In this document: positions 1 through 6,756 of the stretch, piece by piece
How the letters are laid out: every line of letters starts with the position of its first letter
How positions within the stretch are numbered: position 1 is the first letter of the stretch
Source: an uncultured Planctomycetaceae bacterium
GTDB lineage: Bacteria > Planctomycetota > Planctomycetia > Pirellulales > UBA1268
Assembly (NCBI GenBank): GCA_903885565.1
Contig: CAISJI010000209.1
Span: 1 to 53,199, forward strand
Reading direction: 5' to 3'
Length of the DNA: 53,199 nucleotides
Notes under the pieces: generated by a model
What the model was told of the DNA's origin: nothing
What the model saw: the letters and a program-made list of their open reading frames with translations, nothing else
Database searches by the model: none
Made by a program: the position numbers and the translations under genes

Positions 1-708
1 CACCGGACCACAACCGATGAGATTGAGTTTTTTGGTCCGACGGGTTGTCCTGCCACGCACCGCGACGAGTTTCGGGACATCCTTGCCTGGACAGCCGCCG
101 CTGGGAAGGCAACGCGGCTTGAACGGAGCAGGCGGCTGGGGAACGCCACCGATGAGTCGGTGCTCTTCCGGGCCCGCGACTGGGCGGAGGTTCGGCCCGA
201 ATGGGGGCTGGCGGGCAATGCCGCCTTCGTCATTGCCGACCGCAGCCGAACGATAGGGCTCAACCTCGGTGGCCGCTGTTTCCTCCACGAGTACTCCTCG
301 GCGAAAGACCCCGAGGGAAAGGTGCTCGAGCTGATCATGACCGCCCCGCTGGTCGTGACCAGCTGGATCGGGCTGCAGTATTTTGCCTCCGCCGTCGACA
401 ACAAGGCCTTTGGCAGCGGAAGCAAAGTCATTCATGACGTGGTGGGTCAGTTTGGCATCCTTGAGGGGAACGGTGGCGACCTGCGGGTTGGCCTCCCCTG
501 GGAGGCGGTTCACGATGGCACCAAACTGCAGCATGAGCCGCTGCGGCTCACAGTCATCATCGAGGCCAGCCGGGAACGCGTTGCCGAAATTCTCAATCGG
601 CACTCAGGCGTGCGGGATCTCGTCACCCACAGCTGGCTTCGGCTCGTGGTCGAGGATGCGGGAGAGCGCTACCGCTGGACGCCCACGGCTGGCTGGCAGC
701 TGCTCTGA
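1..708 (+). CDS. dabA: DabA-type inorganic carbon transporter subunit (DUF2309), C-terminal part
   Basis: The frame is open from the first base of the window, so only the last 235 codons are seen and the start lies upstream. The visible protein carries C-terminal hallmarks of the DUF2309/DabA family: an RARDWAEVRPEWGLAGNAAF stretch (about residues 55-74), LGGRCFLHEY, TAPLVVTSWIGLQYF, VDNKAFGSGSKVIHDVVG and GDLRVGLPW. DabA is the peripheral, carbonic-anhydrase-like zinc subunit of the DabAB complex that drives CO2/bicarbonate accumulation at the membrane. The zinc ligands lie mostly upstream and cannot be checked here. The membrane partner DabB would be expected upstream, outside the window. 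A beta-carbonic anhydrase remnant lies 5.6 kb downstream. The family call is confident. The coupling partner and physiological role are inferred. Confidence 0.88.
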   Translation, partial: HRTTTDEIEFFGPTGCPATHRDEFRDILAWTAAAGKATRLERSRRLGNATDESVLFRARDWAEVRPEWGLAGNAAFVIADRSRTIGLNLGGRCFLHEYSSAKDPEGKVLELIMTAPLVVTSWIGLQYFASAVDNKAFGSGSKVIHDVVGQFGILEGNGGDLRVGLPWEAVHDGTKLQHEPLRLTVIIEASRERVAEILNRHSGVRDLVTHSWLRLVVEDAGERYRWTPTAGWQLL

Positions 709-868
709 CTGGAGCGGTCGACGAATCTTGCGGGGCCCGCCGCCGACCATGTTGATTCCTGACCCACTTCCCAAATCCTGACCCACGTCTTGCGAGAGAC
801 TCCTTCTGCCCCGCCGCGGATGCCGGCACGCGGGGCGGCCCGGGCGATGGTGTGGGCTGCCGCGGGTA

Positions 869-922
869 AAAAAAGCGTTTTTTCGCGGAAAAATTGACTT
901 TGAATGAACCGTTGGGTATGCC
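869..922 (+). promoter_or_regulatory. candidate promoter of the FG-GAP/FKBP gene
   Basis: An A/T-rich patch with a small A6-GCG-T6 inverted repeat (about 869-883) precedes TTGACT at 894-899. Seventeen bases later comes TATGCC (917-922), a weak -10. The same -35 hexamer occurs at 47639. The TTG that opens the longest version of the downstream frame is this -35 box, which argues against that start. Confidence 0.3.
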
Positions 923-959
923 AGAACGTACAGAGGCAACACCTGCGGAGCGATCGGCC

Positions 960-2816
960 ATGGCCCTCAACACACTTTTTCCCAGACGATTTTCCGCCAG
1001 TGCCAAGCCGGCCCGCCAGCGGCGCCCGCGCCCCCTCACCGGCTGGGAGCAACTCGGCCACAGCATCACCGGCCTTGAGACGCTGGAAAACAGGCTGCTG
1101 ATGGCGGTCGATCTGGGCGTGTCTTTCGTCGCCCCAGCGGCCTATTACAGCCCCGGCACGCAGGCTGCCTACGCGATCACGGTCACCAACTTTGGCGACA
1201 CAACCGCCACGGACGCCCTGCTGGCAACCAGCCTGAGCAGCCCGATCACCCCAGACACCTGGACCGCCGCTTTCACCGGCGGCGCGACCGGAACTGGCTC
1301 TGGCGTAGGCCAGGTAAAAGAAACGCTTTCGCTGCCGGCAGGCAGCTCCGTCACCTACCACATATTCGGCCAGATCGGGGCGAGCGCCACCGGCGATCTC
1401 ACGTCCTCTGTCACGATCACGGCCGCCGATGACACCGTGGCTGGCAACGACACCGCCACCGAGACGCGGGCCTTCGTGCCGAAGGCGCTGGCCTTGACCG
1501 ACGATGCTGGCTGGACCAGCACAGGGGGGGTAAAAGTTGTTTCCCCCTCCGGCACGGTGCTGTCGCAGTTCAATGCGTTTGCCGCCAACTATCGTGGCGG
1601 AGTGCATACGGCGCTCGGCGATCTGCAGGGCAACGGCAACACGCTGATCGCCGCCGCTCCCGGCCGGGGCATCAACGGCGAAGTTCGCGTGTTCACGCTC
1701 GCAGGGCAGGAATTGCCCGCCTACCGGCTCCTTCCCTTCGGGGCGAAGTGGCGGGGGGGTGTGAATGTGGCGCTGGCCGACGTCAACGGTGACGGCAAAG
1801 ACGACATCATCGCCGCCAAGGCGACCGGTAGCGGAGAGGTGCGCGTCTATCTCTCCACATCGCAGCCCGGCATCGCAGCGGTGGCCTTCCGCACGTTCCT
1901 CCCCTTCGGCGGGCTCTGGACATCGGGAGCGACGGTGGCAGCCGCCGATCTGGGCACGTTCCCCGGCGGCGCGGCCAATGTGCTCGACGGCAAGGCCGAG
2001 GTGATCGTGGGCACGGGTGCCGGAGCCGCACCACTGGTGAAGGTGTTTGAGCTCTCTACGACCACACCGACGGTGATAGATACGATTGTGCCCTTCACAG
2101 GATCGAAATCGTTCGGCGGAGTTGCGGTCGCGGTGGGCCGGGTGAATGCTGATAACGTGGCCGATATCATCGTCTCGGCCGGGCGTCAGGGGGGCTCCAA
2201 AACGGAGGTCTATGACGGCACGGTGGGGACGGCTGCCAACGCCAAACTGGCCAGCTACGCCGCCTTCGCCACGCTCAGCCATCCCAATTCCCCGGTGAGC
2301 GGTGCCGGCCTCGACACCGACGGCGACGGTCTCATCGACACGTTCTATTCGGCTCAGGGAACGGGTGGTTCCAACGGGGTGAAAACCGTTTCCACCACCG
2401 GCACCGTGACCGGCACGCTGGGCAGCTTCAATCGCCCGGTGTTGATCGCTGCTCCGCTGGCGAAGACCTTCTCAGCCACGGTGACCACCTCCTCCGGCCT
2501 GCAGATTAATGAGTATGTCCTTGGCACCGGCGTGTTGCCGAAGACCGGCCAGACGGTGACCGCCCACTACACCGGCCAACTCGCCGACGGCACTGTTTTT
2601 GACAGCTCACGCACTCGGGGCACGCCCTTCTCGTTCACGCTCGGCACAGGCCAGGTGATCAAGGGCTGGGATGAAGCCTTCGCCCGGCTGAAGGTTGGCG
2701 CAAAGGCCCAACTCATTATCCCGGCCGCGATCGGCTACGGAGCCGCCGGCAGTCCGCCGAAAATCGGCCCCAACGCCACGCTCTACTTCGATGTGGAAGT
2801 GATCTCGGTCAGCTAG
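960..2816 (+). CDS. Secreted FG-GAP-like repeat protein with C-terminal FKBP peptidyl-prolyl isomerase domain
   Basis: I chose the ATG at 960 because GGAG (947-950) sits at ribosome-binding distance; it gives 618 residues. Residues 39-51 (GLETLENRLLMAV) match the planctomycete LEPR/LENR-type motif found near the N-terminus of exported proteins. About residues 52-175 resemble a DUF11/CARDB-type beta-sandwich. About 185-500 hold five FG-GAP/VCBS-like blades with DVNGDGKDDII-type and DTDGDGLID calcium-loop motifs. Residues from about 520 to the end form a complete FKBP fold: VTAHYTGQLADGTVFDSS, GQVIKGWDE and a GYG turn. The usual FKBP pocket positions (Y, F, D, V-I, W, Y) are all present, so isomerase activity is plausible. 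The protein is probably extracellular or periplasmic. The domain combination is unusual. A copy of the dispersed repeat begins directly after its stop. Confidence 0.85.
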   Translation: MALNTLFPRRFSASAKPARQRRPRPLTGWEQLGHSITGLETLENRLLMAVDLGVSFVAPAAYYSPGTQAAYAITVTNFGDTTATDALLATSLSSPITPDTWTAAFTGGATGTGSGVGQVKETLSLPAGSSVTYHIFGQIGASATGDLTSSVTITAADDTVAGNDTATETRAFVPKALALTDDAGWTSTGGVKVVSPSGTVLSQFNAFAANYRGGVHTALGDLQGNGNTLIAAAPGRGINGEVRVFTLAGQELPAYRLLPFGAKWRGGVNVALADVNGDGKDDIIAAKATGSGEVRVYLSTSQPGIAAVAFRTFLPFGGLWTSGATVAAADLGTFPGGAANVLDGKAEVIVGTGAGAAPLVKVFELSTTTPTVIDTIVPFTGSKSFGGVAVAVGRVNADNVADIIVSAGRQGGSKTEVYDGTVGTAANAKLASYAAFATLSHPNSPVSGAGLDTDGDGLIDTFYSAQGTGGSNGVKTVSTTGTVTGTLGSFNRPVLIAAPLAKTFSATVTTSSGLQINEYVLGTGVLPKTGQTVTAHYTGQLADGTVFDSSRTRGTPFSFTLGTGQVIKGWDEAFARLKVGAKAQLIIPAAIGYGAAGSPPKIGPNATLYFDVEVISVS

Positions 2817-2825
2817 CTTTCCGCG

Positions 2826-3110
2826 GACAAAGCCAGACACGGCCTTTGTCGCTTACGTCGGCGGAGAGAAACGCCCCCGTCGAGGGCCCGGCTGGCGTTT
2901 CCCGCGCCGACAGACATCGCATCCGGCGATGCTTGCTTGAGCGGGATAAAGCCATCCATGGAACATCGGGGGACGAGGCGGAGGGATCGGCGAACGCTTG
3001 AGGAGCACCGAAACGCTGCGGCCAAGTGACGAAACCAGTGCCGTCCCGCAGCCGGCGCAATACGGAGTTCGACTGCGTTGGAGCGACGAGGCGTCCCGCA
3101 GCCGACGCGC
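2826..3110 (+). repeat. Dispersed three-hairpin element, copy 1 (modules A and B')
   Basis: The copy begins 9 bp after the FKBP-protein stop and fills the junction to the convergent BBP7 gene. Module A: H1 at 2826-2850 (arms GACAAAG/CTTTGTC), long-form H2 at 2868-2901 (arms GAAACGCC/GGCGTTTC) and H3 at 2915-2931 (arms CATCGC/GCGATG, loop ATCCG). An extra half H1 (AAAGCCATCCATGG) lies near 2948-2961. Module B' runs 2972-3066 and starts with the shared GGCGGAGGGATCGGCGAACG block. A further B-tail fragment (CGTCCCGCAGCCGACGCG) lies near 3092-3109. No gene is seen in this intergenic region. Confidence 0.85.
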
Positions 3111-3132
3111 TCCAGAAGGCAGCCCCGAGACA

Positions 3133-4251
3133 CTACCAGCGGGCTTCAAGGCCGAGATTGGCGCCGTGCAGAAAGACGCTGCTACCGCCGTTGAGCACGG
3201 TGCTGCCCAGCGAGGCTTGGCCGTCGGGCGCCAGCGGCGTGTTGGCGAAATTGAACTGGTTGGGAGCGAGGGCCACCCCCGACAGCCAGATCATGTTGTA
3301 GCCCAGCCGCAGTCCCCACACGTCGCTCAGCCGATAGATCAGGCTGCCACTTAAGTCTCCGATGAAGCCGACGCCCCCTTCAAAGGAAGATGAGGCCAAC
3401 CGGACGGTGTCGCCGCTGACGGCATCGATGATCTGGTTTTGCGATTGCGACATCGCCGATCCCGCCAAGGCTGTTTTGGCCCAGCCCTCGAGCATCCAGC
3501 GATCCCATTCCATCCGGCCGCGGGCCCCCACCTGCGCACCGAAGAGGTTGGAGGTGGAACGCACGCCGTAGGTGGATGCGGTGGCATTGGCCGCCGGGGC
3601 GAAGGCGAGCCCTGCCGACTCCTCCAGCCCAGCCCAGCGGAAGCCAGCCAGCCAGTCGATGCTGCCGTGCTGATAGCCGCAGCACCGCTGCCAAGGACGA
3701 CCAGCTCCGGAATTGAAGCCGCCGTCGCAGCAGCGCACGAAGAGATTCGCCTCGGCCGAATTGAGGCTGGAGGAATAGGTCGACCGGCCGAACGACGCAT
3801 CGTTGAAACCGGTGATCTGGGCAGCGAGCGGATCGGGGCCGCGGAGGTTGGCGGCGCCTGTGGCCTGGGCATCGGCAAACATATTCCAGACACCGAGATA
3901 TCCCACTTCCCAGCTGAGGGCCTCGTCGTTGACCTGGCCGTAGAAGCCGCGCACTCCCGGCTGCGTGGTGAAGCGCATGTCGGAAACCCCCACCACCGTG
4001 GCGCCTGTATCGGCATTGATCACCAGTGGCTGGTTGAGCGCGACGTTATCGCGCTGCAGAAACAGCACGTCGAATGTGGCGTAGGTCTGTTGATGGCTGC
4101 CGCAGGCGGGGGCCCAGGGCGGACAGACCAGATCGGCAGGTGCCGGATCAGCCATGATCGGTGGGCAGGCCTCCGGCAGGAGGACCTCCTCCGCCCGGGC
4201 GACGAATATCATCAGAGCCAGGCTGAGCAGGCTGTGGATCAAGTGCAGCAT
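3133..4251 (-). CDS. BBP7 family outer-membrane beta-barrel protein
   Basis: The product is 372 residues if the ATG at 4251 is used. The start gives a short signal peptide (MLHLIHSLLSLALMIFVARA) followed by a Pro/Cys-rich mature N-terminus. The body shows planctomycete BBP7-family features: FDVLFLQRDN near the start of the mature part, a PGVRGFYGQ segment, alternating aromatic/hydrophobic beta-strands (ALSWEVGYLGVW), an IDWLAGFRW strand, a long strand ending GVGFIGDLSG, a YRLSDVWGLRLGYNMIW strand, and a C-terminal HGANLGLEARW ending in Trp as in many outer-membrane barrels. The family is thought to form surface barrels of unknown function. The frame stays open upstream to about 4605 through repeat sequence, and the chosen ATG lies inside a repeat hairpin, so the exact N-terminus is uncertain. 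Confidence 0.8.
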   Translation of the reverse strand: MLHLIHSLLSLALMIFVARAEEVLLPEACPPIMADPAPADLVCPPWAPACGSHQQTYATFDVLFLQRDNVALNQPLVINADTGATVVGVSDMRFTTQPGVRGFYGQVNDEALSWEVGYLGVWNMFADAQATGAANLRGPDPLAAQITGFNDASFGRSTYSSSLNSAEANLFVRCCDGGFNSGAGRPWQRCCGYQHGSIDWLAGFRWAGLEESAGLAFAPAANATASTYGVRSTSNLFGAQVGARGRMEWDRWMLEGWAKTALAGSAMSQSQNQIIDAVSGDTVRLASSSFEGGVGFIGDLSGSLIYRLSDVWGLRLGYNMIWLSGVALAPNQFNFANTPLAPDGQASLGSTVLNGGSSVFLHGANLGLEARW

Positions 4252-4340
4252 CGCTGGATGCGATGCCCGTCGACCCAGGAAACCCTCGGCGTTTCCTGCG
4301 GTCGACGTCGTGGAAAAAGGCCATGGATGGCTTTTTCCAC
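4226..4340 (-). repeat. Dispersed three-hairpin element, copy 2 (module A only)
   Basis: Read on the minus strand the order is H1 (4340-4310, arms GTGGAAAAAG/CTTTTTCCAC, loop CCATCCATGG), H2 (4298-4276, arms CAGGAAAC/GTTTCCTG, loop GCCGAGG), H3 (4266-4248, arms GCATCGC/GCGATGC, loop ATCCA), then the tail CACTTGATCCACAGCCTGCT (4245-4226). H1 and H2 match copy 4 almost base for base. The tail matches copy 3 (about 13238-13257) at 19 of 20 positions. The tail and the 3' arm of H3 lie inside the BBP7 reading frame. The rest of the gap, 4341-4614, shows no gene. Confidence 0.85.
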
Positions 4341-4614
4341 AGCCAGACAAAACCCACGCGCAGCACCACCTGGTTGCCACTGCCACTATGCACATCGATT
4401 CGTTCCCCCTCACGGGCCCCGGAGCCGGTTCCTCCGGACTGTCAGGCACGACCCCTGCAATCGGAATGTTCGGCACGACTGACAGACAGCATGAGGATCG
4501 TTTTTCACGAGGCTCGAGTCCTGGCAGGAGATGAAATGTGCGGGGACTGTACGGCCCCCCGCCGGGACTTCCGGCAAGCAGGGCAAACCCTGCGGGCGAC
4601 GCCACCGCGGGCCG

Positions 4615-5523
4615 TCAGCCGGCCTGCCGGGCCAGACCGGCTGCCAGCAGCATCGTGGCGGCATGGATATCGACGATCGCTTCCACATCGGTGCAGTAGC
4701 CACCGCCGCACACGATGGCCACCGGCACCCCCGCCTCCTGGGCACTCGCGAGCACCATCCGATCGCGGTCGAGCAGGCCCGCCTTGCTGAGCTTGAGCCG
4801 GCCCAGCCGATCGCCTTCGTAAGGATCGGCACCGGCGATGTAGAAGAGCAGGTCCGGCCGCCACCTGCCCAGCGACGCCTCCAGCGCCCCGGCGAGTGCC
4901 TGCCGGTAGGCCTCGTCGCCGGTGCCATCCTCCAGCCCCACATCGAGCGTGCTGGGGAATTTCCGTAGCGGGAAGTTTCGCTCGCCGTGGAGCGAAACGG
5001 TGAACACGCTGGAGTCAGCCGCGAAAATCTGCGCGGTGCCGTTTCCCTGATGGACATCGCAGTCGATGATCATCACCCGGCGCACCAGCCCCCGCGCCTG
5101 CAGTTCGCGAGTGGCCACAGCGGTGTCGTTGAACACGCAATAGCCCTCCCCCCAGTCGGTGCCGGCGTGATGAGTGCCCCCGGCCAGACTGGCGGCCACT
5201 CCATCCTCAAGCGCCGCCGCTGCCGCATCGATCGCCGCGCCGGTGCTGCGCAGCGAGCGATTCACCAGGGCGCGGCTCCAGGGAAAGCCGATCCGCCGCA
5301 CCTCGGCCGGAGAGAGCGTTCCAGCCATCACCCGGCCAACATAGCCCTGCTCATGCACACGCAGCAGTTCGTCGTCGGTGGCCGCATGAGGCTCAACGAA
5401 TTCCAGACCTGCGCTCTGGGCAGACTGCTGGAGTCGCTGCCGCAGCCGGGCATATTTGGCCACGGGAAAACGGTGCCCCTCCGGCAACGGCAGCGGATAG
5501 CGATCGGAGGGAAACAGACGCAT
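4615..5523 (-). CDS. Histone deacetylase-like zinc amidohydrolase (AcuC/APAH superfamily)
   Basis: The ATG at 5523 gives 302 residues and an N-terminus typical of the family (MRLFPSDRYPLPLPEGHRFP). Catalytic features are intact: the His pair in GGTHHAG (H118-H119), zinc ligands in DCDVHQGNG (D156, H158) and in AGADPYEGD (D233), and the transition-state Tyr in CGGGYCTDVE (Y276). These enzymes remove acyl groups from acetyl-lysine, acetylpolyamines or related amides; the substrate cannot be read from sequence. It is short, like other bacterial stand-alone members, and has no signal peptide, so it is probably cytoplasmic. It follows a methyltransferase gene by 43 bp on the same strand, suggesting a two-gene operon. 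Upstream in-frame codons back to 5694 overlap the end of that gene and are not needed. Confidence 0.88.
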   Translation of the reverse strand: MRLFPSDRYPLPLPEGHRFPVAKYARLRQRLQQSAQSAGLEFVEPHAATDDELLRVHEQGYVGRVMAGTLSPAEVRRIGFPWSRALVNRSLRSTGAAIDAAAAALEDGVAASLAGGTHHAGTDWGEGYCVFNDTAVATRELQARGLVRRVMIIDCDVHQGNGTAQIFAADSSVFTVSLHGERNFPLRKFPSTLDVGLEDGTGDEAYRQALAGALEASLGRWRPDLLFYIAGADPYEGDRLGRLKLSKAGLLDRDRMVLASAQEAGVPVAIVCGGGYCTDVEAIVDIHAATMLLAAGLARQAG

Positions 5524-5566
5524 GGGAGGGAGTGGATCCCCAAGCTGGCAGGACCAGAGCCAGCCG

Positions 5567-6193
5567 TCAGCCAGCCCGACGGATAACGGCAAAGAGCGCC
5601 CGGGCGCCGCCGGGAGTGAATTCCGCACCGGGAATGCCGGGAACCGTTTCAAAGAGCGCCGGCTTGATCGACTCGATCTGCCACCCGCGGGCAAAGGCTG
5701 CCCGCAGGTCGGCCTCAGCGATCCGCCGCGGCCCCTGCGGGCCCGGCTCGGCAGTGGAGAAACAGAGCAGAAACACCCGCGCCCCCGGTTCCAGCAACTG
5801 CGTCAGCGCCGCAACATAGGCGGCCCGCCCCCCGTCGTCGAACACGTGGAACAGCCCGCAATCGGTGACAGCTTCAAACCGTTCCGGTAGCGTGCCGATG
5901 GCGGCGGCCTCCATCTGGAGAAAATTGACCGCCAGCCCGCGGGCCCGGGCTTTGCACCGGGCCGCGTCCAGCGGATCCTCCAGAAAATCGACCCCCGTCA
6001 CCGTGCATCCGCGTTCGGCCAGCCACAGCGCCAGTTCACCCGTGCCGCACCCCACATCGAGCACGCGGCCCTGTATCGAGTCAGCCACAGCGATGAATGC
6101 CGGCTGCGGGCGACCGATCTCCCACGGCACCTGCGGCGCTGAATAATAGGTTGCAAACCGGGACCGCTCGGCGGGATTATCGGAGGAGTGCAT
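5567..6193 (-). CDS. Class I SAM-dependent methyltransferase
   Basis: The protein has 208 residues. The SAM-binding glycine motif VLDVGCGTG lies at 44-52 and the acidic residue ending beta-strand 2 is in VTGVDF (D69). Then come MEAAAIGTLPERFEAVTDCGLFHVF, matching motifs II/III of the fold, and a GARVFLLCFS strand. It resembles small thiopurine/tellurite-type or generic cytosolic methyltransferases. The N-terminal YYSAPQVPWEIGRPQPAFI resembles the family that methylates small molecules rather than nucleic acid or protein. It heads the pair with the downstream deacetylase-like gene. The substrate is unknown. No membrane segment or signal peptide is seen. Confidence 0.85.
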   Translation of the reverse strand: MHSSDNPAERSRFATYYSAPQVPWEIGRPQPAFIAVADSIQGRVLDVGCGTGELALWLAERGCTVTGVDFLEDPLDAARCKARARGLAVNFLQMEAAAIGTLPERFEAVTDCGLFHVFDDGGRAAYVAALTQLLEPGARVFLLCFSTAEPGPQGPRRIAEADLRAAFARGWQIESIKPALFETVPGIPGAEFTPGGARALFAVIRRAG

Positions 6194-6279
6194 CGGCGAG
6201 TCGTCTCCCTTTCAGGCTGACACATTTGCGTGCGGATAAAAATGGCCTCGCCGGTATGGGTTGGCGGCCAACGGCTCCG

Positions 6280-6537
6280 TTATTTTATTGCCGGCTTTGT
6301 GCCCCGGCGACTTGCGGCAGCCTTGGTCGGCTTGGACCATCCCGCCATCGTCCCGGCCGGGCTCTGCCCGTCGATCGTGCCGGTCTCCACGCGGTAGAGC
6401 CAACCGCGGGAATCGGAGCAGCCGATCCAGAGCACCTTCGGCCGCTGCCGCAGGGCGATCGTCTCGTAGTATTGCTGATTGGGCTTGAATTCAGCGGCAA
6501 TGAACTCGCGATTTCCCTTCAGCAATTCATCTTTCAT
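6280..6537 (-). pseudogene. Truncated beta-carbonic anhydrase remnant
   Basis: The first 44 codons read as the start of a beta-class carbonic anhydrase: LLKGNREFIAAEF, QQYYETIALRQRPKVLWIGCSDSR, with the first zinc Cys (C40) and the Asp-Arg dyad (D42, R44). After CSDSR the expected continuation with the His-x-x-Cys zinc ligands is absent. The frame instead runs through 41 unrelated residues (GWLYRVETGTIDG and onward, ending Arg/Lys-rich). At 85 residues it is less than half the usual length of about 200, so it cannot build the zinc site. A decayed gene, or one whose 3' part was replaced, fits best. A start with no upstream partner is present. An expressed short protein cannot be excluded. Confidence 0.7.
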
Positions 6538-6756
6538 CGTGGGCTTCTCTGGACAGCACAGGGCGGTGAATTGAAAGAATGAAACGTGGACTGAGAAAAT
6601 ACCATCCCGTCCTGCTGGTTGACAGCCGGAATCGCCGCAGGAACGGTCTCAAGGATGCCCCTGACGCGGCAGGGCTGCCTCAAGTAGGCTATCCCGGCCG
6701 AATTCCTGACTGCGCCACACCCGTTCCTCTTTTCCAGCACCCGCAGAAATGCCCCT

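Noticed and set aside
894-959. TTG start for the FG-GAP/FKBP protein
   Set aside because: The TTG is part of a promoter-like TTGACT, and a good ribosome-binding site precedes the ATG at 960.
669-2282. 537-codon open frame antisense to the FG-GAP/FKBP gene
   Set aside because: The sense frame has clear domains and a ribosome-binding site; the antisense peptide has low-complexity Gly/Arg composition.
6619-6647. Promoter for the SLC13 permease (TTGACA at 6619)
   Set aside because: The -35 is perfect but the 17-bp-spaced hexamer AACGGT is not a credible -10.
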